A DNA stretch of 64,000 nucleotides from the NCBI GenBank assembly GCA_024743055.1, contig JANSXH010000013.1, positions 1 through 64,000 on the forward strand, in the 5' to 3' direction. The notes under the pieces were generated by a model. That model was given only the letters and a program-made list of their open reading frames with translations, was not told where the DNA came from and made no database searches. Of the stretch, positions 17,857 through 26,778 are shown in pieces. The DNA comes from Pseudomonadota bacterium (lineage in GTDB: Bacteria; Pseudomonadota; Alphaproteobacteria; Sneathiellales; Sneathiellaceae). How positions within the stretch are numbered: the stretch's first letter is position 1; every line of letters starts with the position of its first letter. A program made the translations under genes and the position numbers.

Positions 17857-18681
17857 ATGCCATTTAACCGGCGCCGCAGGCTGAAAGTTCTTCCGCTCAA
17901 CTCTTTGATTCCAAACATGTTGACGACATTGGCCCTTTGTGCCGGTTTGACTTCTGTAAGATTTGCGCTCAATGAAAAATGGGAAATGGCAGTTATTGCC
18001 ATTTTGGCCGCGGGGGTATTGGATGGCCTTGACGGGCGCATGGCCCGGCTTCTTAAAGGCACATCTCGATTTGGCGCTGAGCTGGATAGCCTGTCGGATT
18101 TCGTGAGCTTTGGTGTCGCACCGGCTCTCGTCTTGTTTCTTTGGACCTTAGACGCGGGAATGGGCGGTATCGGCTGGATCATTGCCTTGATCTTTACCGT
18201 ATCCTGCGGATTGAGGCTGGCGCGCTTCAATTCCATGCTGGATGAGGAACAGCCTGTCTGGGCATCAAAATATTTTACAGGTATTGCGGCCCCGGCAGGT
18301 GCGTCCATATCGTTGCTGTTCATGGTCATTCATTTTTATACAGATAGTGATTTCTTTCGCTCTCCTTATCTGAATGCGGCCTGGTTACTGATCATGGCTT
18401 TTCTGATGGCCAGTCGCATTCCAACGTTTTCCATCAAACGTCTTCGTGTGTCCCGGCGCTTTATCATGCCGATGCTGATCCTGGTGGGTGGTCTTGCTGC
18501 GGTTCTGGCGAGCTATCCCTGGGAGCTATTGTCCGTCATCGCAGTGGCCTATATGGCAACCATCCCGTTTGCAGTCATGAGCCATAGTAAACTTGTTGCT
18601 CAAGACGCCCAGAAAAAAGACATGGCGGAAAACGCGAGTAAGGCTTCCGAAGAAACGGAAGAAAAGCCAGATCAGAAATAA
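17857..18681 (+). CDS. pssA: CDP-diacylglycerol-serine O-phosphatidyltransferase
   Basis: A 274-residue membrane enzyme of the CDP-alcohol phosphatidyltransferase family, making phosphatidylserine from CDP-diacylglycerol and serine. The catalytic motif is complete: D56, D59-G60, A63-R64, G73, D77 and D81 in the segment from VLDGLDGRMAR to AELDSLSDF. About seven further hydrophobic helices follow. The last 30 residues are polar and rich in Lys and Glu. The start codon directly follows the psd stop, and a terminator lies 20 bases after its own stop. Confidence 0.97.
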   Translation: MPFNRRRRLKVLPLNSLIPNMLTTLALCAGLTSVRFALNEKWEMAVIAILAAGVLDGLDGRMARLLKGTSRFGAELDSLSDFVSFGVAPALVLFLWTLDAGMGGIGWIIALIFTVSCGLRLARFNSMLDEEQPVWASKYFTGIAAPAGASISLLFMVIHFYTDSDFFRSPYLNAAWLLIMAFLMASRIPTFSIKRLRVSRRFIMPMLILVGGLAAVLASYPWELLSVIAVAYMATIPFAVMSHSKLVAQDAQKKDMAENASKASEETEEKPDQK

Positions 18682-18700
18682 TGAACGATTGAATAAATAA

Positions 18701-18729
18701 AAAACCCGGAATATTTAGTTCCGGGTTTT
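18701..18729. terminator. Bidirectional terminator between pssA and the RND pump gene
   Basis: Stem AAAACCCGGAA with TTCCGGGTTTT around a 7-base loop (TATTTAG), with A-rich and T-rich flanks. It serves both convergent genes. Confidence 0.9.
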
Positions 18730-18740
18730 CTATTACTTAA

Positions 18741-21700
18741 TCACTCCGCCGGTTCGGGATGAGCGGGCGGTTGAGTCTTCTTTGCGGCCTTACGTTCCTT
18801 ACGTCTTGCGAGCGCGTTACTCACATTGGCGCCCAGCATTAACAGAGAAGGCGTCATGATTAGGGTTAGAAGTGTGGCAAATGTCAGTCCAAAAGCGACA
18901 GCCGTTGACAGCTGCACCCACCATTGGGAAGAGGGGGCCCCGGTAACGATCTCCCGTGTGACAAAATCAATATTGATCTGCAAAGTCATGGGAAGCAGGC
19001 CGAAAATCGTTGTTATCGTTGTAAGCAATACGGGGCGCAAGCGTTGTGCTCCAGTCCGCAACACAGCCTCCATGGCCTCCATACCCTGCTTTCTGAGATG
19101 GGCATAGGTATCAATCAAAACAATATTGTTATTCACGACAATACCTGCGAGCGCGATAACGCCAACACCGGTCATGACAATACCAAAAGGTTGGCCCGTA
19201 ATGATAAGTCCAACAAAGACACCGATGGTTGACATAATTACGGCTGTGAGGATCAGGAAGGCGTGATAAAAGCTGTTAAACTGTGTAACAAGTATGATGG
19301 CCATGATAAACAAGGCAACCCCAAAGGCCTTTCCCAAGAAAGCTTCCGCCTTCTTTTGTTCCTCATCCTCACCCTTGAAAACATAGGACACATCAGAGTT
19401 CAGATCGGCGCCGTCTTCAAGCCACTCTCTAATTTCCTGAACCTTGTCATCGACAAGTACACCGCCGCTCACATTGGCTTTTACCGTCATAACCCTACGG
19501 GAATCTGTACGGTTGACCGTTCCAACCTTCTGCTTCGCTTCACGGGTAACGAAGTTAGAGATAGGAACCATACCATTTGAGGTCATCACCCGCAGGTTAT
19601 CAAGCTGATCAATACTGCGCTGATCATCGGGATAGCGTACCCGTATCTCCAGCTCTTCATCCGCATCGTCGGGACGGTATTCGCCCACTTTAATACCATT
19701 GGTCACTAGCTGAATGGCCTTGCCAACGGAGAAAACATCCGCACCAAACCGGCCAGCCTGGGCACGATCAACTTTTACCTGCCACTCAATTCCCGGAATT
19801 GCACGACTATCTTCAATATCCACCAAGTCGGAAACATTTGCCTCGAGATGATTACGGATCTTGGCAATTTCAATTGGCAGTAAGTCCGGATTTCGGGACG
19901 ACAATTGGATCTGAACGTCTTTTCCGGTAGGCGGCCCTGTGTCCGGTTCCCGTGTCTCAACAGTAATACCAGTTAAATAGGCTGTGCGTTCCCGAATATC
20001 TTCAAAGACCACACGGGCAGGGCGGCGTTCCTGCCAGTCCTTGAACTCCATCTGAATGCTGCCAATGACATCCTCAGCGACATCCTGGCCTTCGCCCGGA
20101 CCGCCTGTGCGCGTGTAGAGTGAGGAGAAATCATCCAGCTTCAGGACTTCACGTTCTACTTCCCGAACAAGCGTGTCTTTTTCATCGGTCGACATATTGC
20201 CGCGAGCATGGACATAGACAAGGGCCATTTCAGGTTCAACTTGCGGGAAAAACTCAACGCCATTGCCATGGGTCGCATAATAAATCTGAACACCAGCAAG
20301 AGTAAGTATCGCTAATACTAGGATTTTAGCAGGATGCCGGATACAGACAGACAGAAACCTAACGTATCTTCCAGTAAAGCCTCCAATATCTGTGATCTCC
20401 CCAGATTCCGCCGCGGCAAGAGCGGCTAGAGTCTTAGAATTCGAGGAGCCTGCTTTACCGAATACAGATCCCAATGTAGGAACAAATATCAGCGCCATTA
20501 ATAGCGACCCGGCAAGGGTCGTTATCAGGGTGATCGGCAGGAATTTCATAAATTCCCCAACCACGCCAGGCCAAAAAAGAAGCGGCATGAAGACGGCAAG
20601 AGTGGTTGCTGTAGAGGCGATGATCGGCCACGCCATTCGCTTGGCCGCGAGACCATAGGCCTCCTTCTTATCAATGCCTTCCGACATTTTCCGGTCGGCG
20701 AATTCAGTCACCACAATGGCGCCATCCACCAGCATACCAACGGCAAGGATTAGACCGAATAGCACAACAATATTGATGGTCAGCCCAAACAGATACATAT
20801 ACAGAATGCCGATCAGGAAGGAGCCGGGGATGGAGAGCCCGACAAGCCCTGCAGTACGCACACCAAGCGCGCTGATGACGACAATCATCACCAGAATAAT
20901 GGCGCTGATGATATTGTTTTGCAGATCTTTCAGCATGGAGCGGATATCTTCGGATTTATCCTGGCTGAATGTTACAACAACGCTTTCTGGCCAATAGGCT
21001 TTTTCCCGTTCTACAACCCTCTGAACGTCCTCGATCGTTTCAATGATATTTTCGCCAAGGCGTTTCTTGATTTCAAGGGCGACTGCAGGCTGGCCATCCA
21101 GTCGTGCATAGCTTTCCGCATCCTTGAAGGTGCGGCGGGCTTCCGTCACGTCGCGTAACGTCACTACACCGTCATCGTTGACCTTGATGGGGATATCGAG
21201 AACATCGTTAGCGGTTTTGAAAAGGCCAGGAACCTTGATCGAGAACCGGCCTTTGCCCGTATCCATCGATCCGGCGGCCACCAGCTTGTTATTGAGGTCA
21301 ATTGCATTGGCAAGTTCGGTATTGGAAATCTGGTAGCTCTCCAATTTCACCGGATCAACGATGACCTCGAGAACTTCCTCCCGGTCGCCTCCAATATCAG
21401 CTTCAAGCACACCCGGCAGGCCTTCAACTTCATCTTGAAGGTCTTTGGTCAGTTCGATCAACGTCCGCAGGGGTACATCGCCTGAAAGGGTCACAACAAT
21501 CACCGGGAATAAAGCGAAATTGACCTCATTCACTACCGGTTCGTCGGTTTCATCAGGAAGCTCTGTTTTTGCAAGATCGACCTTCTCCCGCACATCCTCA
21601 AGCGCCTTATCAACATCAAATCCGGCATCGAATTCTAGGGTGACAGAGGCATGGCCTTCGGTTGCCATGGAGGTCATTTCTTTAATGCCCTCAATGGAGC

Positions 21701-21917
21701 GAAGCTCAAGCTCCATGGGTCGGATTAGCAGGCGCTCGCCATCCTCAGGGGAAATCCCTTCATGGGTCATCGAAACATAGATGATCGGGATATTGATATC
21801 CGGATCTGCTTCTTTGGCGATATCCACATAGGCATAACCACCAGCAACCAGGATCAGGAGAAGGGCGGAAATAATCGTTCTGGACCGCCCAATAGCGGCA
21901 TCAATTATTGCGTTCAT
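18741..21917 (-). CDS. RND family efflux permease (AcrB/HAE-type)
   Basis: A 1058-residue inner-membrane proton/drug antiporter acting as a trimer with a periplasmic adaptor and an outer-membrane channel. The N-terminus (MNAIIDAAIGRSRTIISALLLILVAGGYAYVDIAKEADPDI, quoted in part: IAKEADPDI) and GILYMYLFGLTINIVVLFGL are typical. The proton-relay Asp lies in AVGMLVDGAIVVTEFADRKM, and AGIVVNNNIVLIDTYAHLR marks the second repeat. It overlaps the adaptor gene by four bases. No outer-membrane factor is encoded here, so the channel must be supplied from elsewhere. The substrate is unknown. The PadR regulator at the operon head suggests induction by a phenolic or other toxic compound. Confidence 0.95.
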   Translation of the reverse strand: MNAIIDAAIGRSRTIISALLLILVAGGYAYVDIAKEADPDINIPIIYVSMTHEGISPEDGERLLIRPMELELRSIEGIKEMTSMATEGHASVTLEFDAGFDVDKALEDVREKVDLAKTELPDETDEPVVNEVNFALFPVIVVTLSGDVPLRTLIELTKDLQDEVEGLPGVLEADIGGDREEVLEVIVDPVKLESYQISNTELANAIDLNNKLVAAGSMDTGKGRFSIKVPGLFKTANDVLDIPIKVNDDGVVTLRDVTEARRTFKDAESYARLDGQPAVALEIKKRLGENIIETIEDVQRVVEREKAYWPESVVVTFSQDKSEDIRSMLKDLQNNIISAIILVMIVVISALGVRTAGLVGLSIPGSFLIGILYMYLFGLTINIVVLFGLILAVGMLVDGAIVVTEFADRKMSEGIDKKEAYGLAAKRMAWPIIASTATTLAVFMPLLFWPGVVGEFMKFLPITLITTLAGSLLMALIFVPTLGSVFGKAGSSNSKTLAALAAAESGEITDIGGFTGRYVRFLSVCIRHPAKILVLAILTLAGVQIYYATHGNGVEFFPQVEPEMALVYVHARGNMSTDEKDTLVREVEREVLKLDDFSSLYTRTGGPGEGQDVAEDVIGSIQMEFKDWQERRPARVVFEDIRERTAYLTGITVETREPDTGPPTGKDVQIQLSSRNPDLLPIEIAKIRNHLEANVSDLVDIEDSRAIPGIEWQVKVDRAQAGRFGADVFSVGKAIQLVTNGIKVGEYRPDDADEELEIRVRYPDDQRSIDQLDNLRVMTSNGMVPISNFVTREAKQKVGTVNRTDSRRVMTVKANVSGGVLVDDKVQEIREWLEDGADLNSDVSYVFKGEDEEQKKAEAFLGKAFGVALFIMAIILVTQFNSFYHAFLILTAVIMSTIGVFVGLIITGQPFGIVMTGVGVIALAGIVVNNNIVLIDTYAHLRKQGMEAMEAVLRTGAQRLRPVLLTTITTIFGLLPMTLQINIDFVTREIVTGAPSSQWWVQLSTAVAFGLTFATLLTLIMTPSLLMLGANVSNALARRKERKAAKKTQPPAHPEPAE

Positions 21918-23044
21918 TGGGCTGCCTCAGCAGTATAGACATCAGATTTAACCTTGTCCCCATCACGAACAAAGTCCTGACCAACAACAATGAGTTTCAC
22001 AGTTTCCGGCAGACCGTCCACCCAAATTCCTTCAGAAGAGTCCGCTAGAATTTTGACAGGATAGAATTTGACGACATCCTCTTCAGTGACTGCCCGCAAG
22101 CCCAAAATACCTTCATCATTCAATGTTAAGAAAGCAGGCGACATCAAATGTGCCATGACTGATTTTGTCTTGAAGGTAATTTCCGCCGTGACGCCGTTCC
22201 TGAGCTTGTATCCTTCATTTGGGACTTCCAGCTCTACCTTGAAGGTACGCGTCGCCGGGTCCGCCATATTTCCGATGAACTTGATCTTGCCTGAAACCTT
22301 TTCGCCGGTCACAAGCTCCGCAGTTCCTTCACCGCCAACTTCAATGTTGTTGACCTGAATCTCGGAGATCTGGCCGGTAACCAGCAAGGGATCGCTTTCC
22401 ACGATGGTAGCGATCGGGTTTCCGTCTTTCACGAAATCCCCGACTTCCGCGACCCGTTCTTCAATATATCCGTCAAATGGGGCAGTAATCTGCAAGTCAT
22501 TGAGGCGGATTTTCATGGCGGTAACCTGAGCTGTCGCGCTGTCCAGAAGCGCCTTCGCACTGGCAAGTGTGGTATTTGAACTGAAACCTTTTTTATTAAG
22601 TTTCTTGGCCGCGTTATGCTCTATTTCCCGTTGACGTACCAATGCCTCGGCTTCCAACAGGCGAGCCTTGTTATCTTTCACGTCAAAATTGACGATAGGA
22701 TCGCCTTTTTTCACCCGGTCGCCGTCATTTACAAAAACCTTTTGAACGCGACCAGAGATCTCTGCCTTAAGTTCCACCACCCGGTAAGCCTCGGTCCTGC
22801 CGCGAACGATAACTTCTTGCTGGCGTGGTTTGGCTGTCAGGGTTTGAATTCGAACACCCATGATATGAGGCTCTTTTGCAGGTTTGTCTTCCGAGGCGTC
22901 GGCACCTGATGCGTTAGGATCTGCCTGCGTCGCCGCAGCAGCATGATTACCAGAGGTATCAGAATCCCCTTCCATCTGTCCGGAAGCAATCCAAGCCGCA
23001 ACACCAACGGCGATAATAATTGCGATAATTATTGAGCGGTTCAC
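21914..23044 (-). CDS. RND efflux periplasmic adaptor (membrane fusion protein)
   Basis: A 376-residue adaptor linking the RND permease to an outer-membrane channel. An N-terminal signal or anchor (IIIAIIIAVGVAAWIASG) and a low-complexity Ala/Asp stretch lead into the barrel-sandwich half VVELKAEISGRVQKVFVNDGDRVKKGDPIVNFD. The helical hairpin (EALVRQREIEHNAAKKLNKKG, then KALLDSATAQVTAM) follows, and the second lipoyl half is LQITAPFDGYIEER. There is no lipobox Cys, so anchoring is by the N-terminal helix. It lies 40 bases after the padR stop and overlaps the permease gene by four bases. Confidence 0.94.
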   Translation of the reverse strand: MNRSIIIAIIIAVGVAAWIASGQMEGDSDTSGNHAAAATQADPNASGADASEDKPAKEPHIMGVRIQTLTAKPRQQEVIVRGRTEAYRVVELKAEISGRVQKVFVNDGDRVKKGDPIVNFDVKDNKARLLEAEALVRQREIEHNAAKKLNKKGFSSNTTLASAKALLDSATAQVTAMKIRLNDLQITAPFDGYIEERVAEVGDFVKDGNPIATIVESDPLLVTGQISEIQVNNIEVGGEGTAELVTGEKVSGKIKFIGNMADPATRTFKVELEVPNEGYKLRNGVTAEITFKTKSVMAHLMSPAFLTLNDEGILGLRAVTEEDVVKFYPVKILADSSEGIWVDGLPETVKLIVVGQDFVRDGDKVKSDVYTAEAAQ

Positions 23045-23084
23045 AGCGGTACCTCTTTACTATGGGTTATTGTCCAAGGGTCTT

Positions 23085-23621
23085 CTATTCAGCAGCCCGT
23101 TGACCGATTAACGCATCGGCTTCCAACAAGTGCCTGTTTTCATTTAAATAATCTATCTCAGCCTGGTAAACGGCTACGCCGTATCCGCACATAAACTGCT
23201 CGGAATTCGGCGATCGGTCCGGACAGTCCTCCAGCATACTCGCGATTTTTTCCGTTCGATCAGCAATGCGTTCGTCGATCAACTGAGAAATAGTACTGGC
23301 GGGAAGCAGATGGGAAAACATCATTGTCGCCAGATATTCTGAACGAAACCGATCACCCGCTGGCTTCTTCATGATCTCTTCAAGGAACCGGTATCGACCT
23401 GCTGCAGTAATAGAATACACTTTTTTGTCTGGGCGCTTTTCCTGGCTCATTTCTCGGCAAGACACAAGATTTTCATCTGTCAATTTATTGAGGGCTGGAT
23501 AAATAGATCCGAAACTGGCGTGAAAAATCAGATCAAGCCTGTCCTCGAACGTTTTCTTGATTTCATAGCCCGTCGCATCCCCCATGGTGAGAACGCCAAG
23601 GCATAGTGTTCTGATGTCCAT
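23085..23621 (-). CDS. PadR family transcriptional regulator
   Basis: A 178-residue repressor-type regulator. The winged helix is at residues 1-85: DIRTLCLGVLTMGDATGYEIKK, SFGSIYPALNKLTDENLVSC and the wing KVYSITAAGRYRFLEEI. The C-terminal part is a helical dimerisation region, as in Vir-like/PadR-s2 members. It is the first gene of the padR-adaptor-permease operon, so it very likely represses its own pump. Two copies of ATCGATATA lie 17 and 92 bases upstream of its start and are good operator candidates. The inducer is unknown. Confidence 0.93.
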   Translation of the reverse strand: MDIRTLCLGVLTMGDATGYEIKKTFEDRLDLIFHASFGSIYPALNKLTDENLVSCREMSQEKRPDKKVYSITAAGRYRFLEEIMKKPAGDRFRSEYLATMMFSHLLPASTISQLIDERIADRTEKIASMLEDCPDRSPNSEQFMCGYGVAVYQAEIDYLNENRHLLEADALIGQRAAE

Positions 23622-23636
23622 TCAGCAAACTCTACT

Positions 23637-23722
23637 TATCGATATAACTAAATCTGCGGCCCGTGGTGAAACATAGCAGTACGCCTGTATATTTCAATCC
23701 GTTATATATCAAATCGATATAT
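23637..23722. promoter_or_regulatory. Candidate PadR operator pair
   Basis: The 9-mer ATCGATATA occurs at 23638-23646 and again at 23713-23721, exactly 75 bases apart (about seven helical turns). The first copy sits in the 8-bp palindrome TATCGATA (23637-23644). The second forms the right arm of an inverted repeat, ATATATC (23704-23710) with GATATAT (23716-23722). Both are just upstream of padR on the minus strand, where the pump operon promoter must be. Confidence 0.6.
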
Positions 23723-23917
23723 GATAGTCAAAAAATAGTGCGGCATGGAGGGTGAGTTGTATGTGACGAGGGTCACGAAACGCTCACAAGAAGCTGAATA
23801 CGGATGACAGATACGTGATTAGGTAAGCGTTTACTTTACCTGATTTGATAAAATTAGTGGAAAATTTTACGTGCTGACAGAAGAGATTCTATCCGTGAGA
23901 ACTTTAAAATTCCGGAA

Positions 23918-24409
23918 TTATCGATAGAAAATATGATTTCCGATAGTTGCTGTCCGTTGCAATTTTTTGGACCATTCCGGGCTAACATAATTCGCGTGAT
24001 AATGGGTCGCTTCACCTGACAGATCTCTAAGATTACCGCCTTTTACCAGGCTAGCCACGCTGACAGCGCGTATCCAGGCATGCTTTTCATTTGCGGAATC
24101 TGATTTTCCGTCACAGGCAAAAGAAAACTGACAACCCGTGGTTCTTGTACTGCCCTCAAAGACAACGCCACAATAGGATTTAGAACGTTTTGCCGTCCTG
24201 TTATGGATCACCTGTGCAACAGCGACTTGGCCACTAAAGGGTTCCCCTCGAGCCTCAAAATACACAGCTTGGGCAATACATCTGATTTCAGGATCATCTT
24301 TGGCGGCCTGAGCCGTCATGGTTGTTGCAGCCGGCATAAACTGCACCATGATCAAAAACAGCAAGGACAAAAATGTCACTGTCACAACGCTCAATGTTTT
24401 CAAATACAT
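23918..24409 (-). CDS. SleB-type cell wall hydrolase
   Basis: A 163-residue exported protein with an N-terminal helix (LSVVTVTFLSLLFLIMVQFM) and a Hydrolase_2 domain. The signature IRCIAQAVYFEARGEPFSGQVAVAQVIHNR contains the presumed catalytic Glu in YFEARGE (quoted in part). GCQFSFACDGK and ATHYHANYVSPEWSKKL complete the domain, including the YHA-x-YVxPxW motif. It cleaves peptidoglycan glycan strands, probably as a lytic transglycosylase, in wall remodelling. It is a single gene; the upstream spacer on its 3' side belongs to the padR promoter. Confidence 0.93.
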   Translation of the reverse strand: MYLKTLSVVTVTFLSLLFLIMVQFMPAATTMTAQAAKDDPEIRCIAQAVYFEARGEPFSGQVAVAQVIHNRTAKRSKSYCGVVFEGSTRTTGCQFSFACDGKSDSANEKHAWIRAVSVASLVKGGNLRDLSGEATHYHANYVSPEWSKKLQRTATIGNHIFYR

Positions 24410-24498
24410 TTGCTTTGCCCCACAATAGAAAATGCAAATCTATATCAGACGATGATCACATTAAGCGGGGGGAGTTGGGCAAAAATAAGGCGTTTTGG

Positions 24499-24714
24499 TT
24501 AAAGCTTCGCGTCGCGCCGTCGGACGCGAAGCTGTTTGACAACCTCAAGCTTCTGCTCGTTTGACAAGGTCGCCCAGCCACCAATTTCGAGCCGCGTTCT
24601 AAAACAGCCTTTGCAATATTGGTTTTGCATGTCCATCGTACAGATGCCAGTACAAGGAGACGGCAGATCCGGGACATTTTTAATTTGGGGGTTAGTTCTT
24701 CGCATATCAGGCAT
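24499..24714 (-). CDS. DUF1289 family protein
   Basis: A 71-residue protein with the DUF1289 cysteine signature: SPCTGICTMD, then YCKGCFRTRLEIGGW. The four cysteines (C-x3-C and C-x2-C) suit a zinc or iron-sulfur site. Function is unknown for the family. It overlaps the 3' end of the IscU-like scaffold gene by eight bases and is the last member of the long molybdoenzyme maturation run, so a role in cofactor or cluster handling is plausible. A stem-loop at its 3' end may end the transcript. Confidence 0.88.
   Translation of the reverse strand: MPDMRRTNPQIKNVPDLPSPCTGICTMDMQNQYCKGCFRTRLEIGGWATLSNEQKLEVVKQLRVRRRDAKL
24503..24533 (-). terminator. Possible terminator hairpin at the end of the cox maturation run
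   Basis: AGCTTCGCGTC (24503-24513) is the exact complement of GACGCGAAGCT (24523-24533), an 11-bp stem with a 9-base loop. It overlaps the last codons of the DUF1289 gene. Only a short T-run (TTTAA on the minus strand) follows, so termination would be imperfect. Confidence 0.4.
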
Positions 24715-25138
24715 TTACCGTAGATTTACTCAATGCTTCGATCAAGGCGTCAAAAGGCAGGAGAACGCAAGTATGACGGCTTTTATGAGTTGCGACCGCT
24801 TGAAAAGACTTAAGTTTCTGCCATGCCTCCTCGAATTGCCCGTCGCCAGTTTGCAAGAGCTGCTCTACTTGGCCTCTCAAGGTGCTCAGATCGGCAAGGG
24901 AGGATCCTACAGCGTTTTCTCCTATGACCGAAGCCGCTGCCTGGCATAAGACACAGGATCGGCTCTCGTGGCCTAGTGCGGTGATTTTACCGTCAGCCAT
25001 TTTCACCTGCATGGTAATTCTGTCGCCGCAGGTAGGATTATCAACTGTGGCCTCTCCGTCAGCGTCTGGCAAAGGACCCTCTGCAACCGCATCCGCCGCA
25101 TATCGAAGCAGATCCTTCTGATATAAATCCTGTATCAC
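24707..25138 (-). CDS. IscU/NifU-like iron-sulfur scaffold protein
   Basis: A 143-residue protein resembling the N-terminal scaffold domain of NifU/SufU. The three cluster-binding cysteines fall in DNPTCGDRITM, ESRSCVLCQAAASVIGE and KSRHTCVLLPFDALIEAL. The extra Cys in SCVLC is unusual but common in this subgroup. It begins with a 4-base overlap of the MocA-like gene, so it is translated with the molybdoenzyme maturation genes. A dedicated role in supplying 2Fe-2S clusters to the CoxS-type subunit is likely by context, but general cluster assembly cannot be excluded. Confidence 0.85.
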   Translation of the reverse strand: MIQDLYQKDLLRYAADAVAEGPLPDADGEATVDNPTCGDRITMQVKMADGKITALGHESRSCVLCQAAASVIGENAVGSSLADLSTLRGQVEQLLQTGDGQFEEAWQKLKSFQAVATHKSRHTCVLLPFDALIEALSKSTVNA

Positions 25139-26778
25139 TCTTCCGCATCCTTCGCTGCCTGAATTAGGGACAGGGCTTCAGGCGTATCTATGTCCTTAAA
25201 TATACTGTCATTGTGCACGTCAATGGTAAAAACAACATGTTCATTGTCGGCGATCACAGATTTTGCGCCGATATCGCCTGTTACAGCCAGAATATCGGGC
25301 TTGAATTGACTGCCGATGAGAACCGGATTGCCGCGTTTACCGTTAAAAGCCGGAACAATGATCGCGCGTCCTTCTTCTGCGTCAAAAGCTTCAATCATCT
25401 CGTTGAACAAGGTGGCTGTGATAAAAGGCATATCGGCAAGGCAAATAACGAGACCTTCATAAGTATCAGCAAGCTCTCGAAATCCGGTTTTAAGACTGCT
25501 GCTTAGGCCGGTTTTATAATCTGGATTATGAAATGTCTTTATCCCGAATTTAGTCGCGACTTCCTCTACTTGCTCTTGTTCGTGGCCAGTGATCGCAAAG
25601 ACATCTATTGCATTCGACTTTAACGCCTGTTCGGCAACAAGGCTGAACATGGGTTTACCCTCAATCTCAGCCAATAGCTTATTTTCAGGCCCCATGCGCC
25701 GGGATTGCCCGGCCGCGAGGATCAGGATAGCGATGGACTTACCATTTTGGTTCTTTTTGGTTTTAGAGGCTTTGGTTCTCGGTTGTGGTCGGCTGCTGAT
25801 TTCTTTCAGCAATCCACCTGTCCCCATATCCATAATATCAGAAGGGGTCACTGTCAGCTTTGCCAGCAACCGTTGTAAAACCCAGTCAAAACCGTTGAGC
25901 TTAGGTGATCTTGTACAACCAGGCAGACCAACGATCGGAACACTGTCCTTGTGACCAAGCAACAACAAATTGCCGGGATCAACGGGCATTCCGAAATGAT
26001 CAACTTCGCCACCGGCCATACGGATTGCCATGGGGACAACGTCACCGCGATCAGTGATTGCCGAGGCACCGAAAACCAGTATCAGTTCACAACCCTCTGC
26101 CAAGAGTTTAGTGAAACTGTCACTGAGCGGGACCTCATGGTGATCTGTCTCCATTCGGACATCAATGTCATTATGATATAGCTGCAAACGATTCTGGAGA
26201 ATTTGCTCCGATTTTTTTACCACTTTTTCTTTCGTTCCAGCCAAAAGGGTGGAGACGACACCCACTTTCAGTTTTTGAAACTCTGAAACGGAAACTATTG
26301 GCTCCGAAGCCTCGGCAATAACCTCAAGAGTATTGGCAAGGTCTTTTTTATCAACAGCGAAAGGAATAATTTTTATTGTCGCGAGTAAAGTATCTTCCTC
26401 AACGACGTCATAATCATTGACTGTTGCGATCGTAATAGATTCATGTAAGTGATTGACCTTGTTTATTAAATCAGTATTGATCCGAGCGATCCCCATATTT
26501 TTCGAAACAATATTAGCGCGTCCGGTAAATGCAGGATTTACTTTGACATTTTGACCGGCAAGGGGCGCAGCTATATCTCCTGCAGCCTGGTTTTCATCAA
26601 TATCATTTGTTTCCAGCTTAGCTGCCAAGACTGTTTCAACAGAATTTGCTTTAAGGCCGCTAATATCATCCGCGGTCAGAATATGTCCTTTGCGTAGCTT
26701 TTTACCTGGGTTGCTATCGACTGCATGGGCGAGGATAGCACCTTCCGCTTCGTCTATTGGGAGCCGTCCGAAAATCAT
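25135..26778 (-). CDS. MoeA/MogA-like domain fused to MobA-like nucleotidyltransferase (MocA-type)
   Basis: A 547-residue fusion. Residues 1-340 are a molybdopterin-binding (MoCF) region, opening FGRLPIDEAEGAILAHAVDSN and including ELILVFGASAITDRGDVVP and VPIVGLPGCTRSPKLNGFD. The C-terminal part, from about residue 350, is a MobA-like transferase with the nucleotide-binding AILILAAGQSRRMGPENKLL and GLVICLADMPFITATLF. Such proteins attach CMP to molybdopterin to form MCD, the cofactor of the xanthine oxidase/CO dehydrogenase family. It lies directly downstream of the XdhC pair (stop and start overlap as TGATG), which fits cofactor loading onto the cox enzyme. Confidence 0.88.
   Translation of the reverse strand: MIFGRLPIDEAEGAILAHAVDSNPGKKLRKGHILTADDISGLKANSVETVLAAKLETNDIDENQAAGDIAAPLAGQNVKVNPAFTGRANIVSKNMGIARINTDLINKVNHLHESITIATVNDYDVVEEDTLLATIKIIPFAVDKKDLANTLEVIAEASEPIVSVSEFQKLKVGVVSTLLAGTKEKVVKKSEQILQNRLQLYHNDIDVRMETDHHEVPLSDSFTKLLAEGCELILVFGASAITDRGDVVPMAIRMAGGEVDHFGMPVDPGNLLLLGHKDSVPIVGLPGCTRSPKLNGFDWVLQRLLAKLTVTPSDIMDMGTGGLLKEISSRPQPRTKASKTKKNQNGKSIAILILAAGQSRRMGPENKLLAEIEGKPMFSLVAEQALKSNAIDVFAITGHEQEQVEEVATKFGIKTFHNPDYKTGLSSSLKTGFRELADTYEGLVICLADMPFITATLFNEMIEAFDAEEGRAIIVPAFNGKRGNPVLIGSQFKPDILAVTGDIGAKSVIADNEHVVFTIDVHNDSIFKDIDTPEALSLIQAAKDAEE

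Noticed and set aside
17736-18329. A 197-codon minus-strand frame in the psd-pssA junction
   Set aside because: Antisense to two enzymes with complete catalytic motifs.
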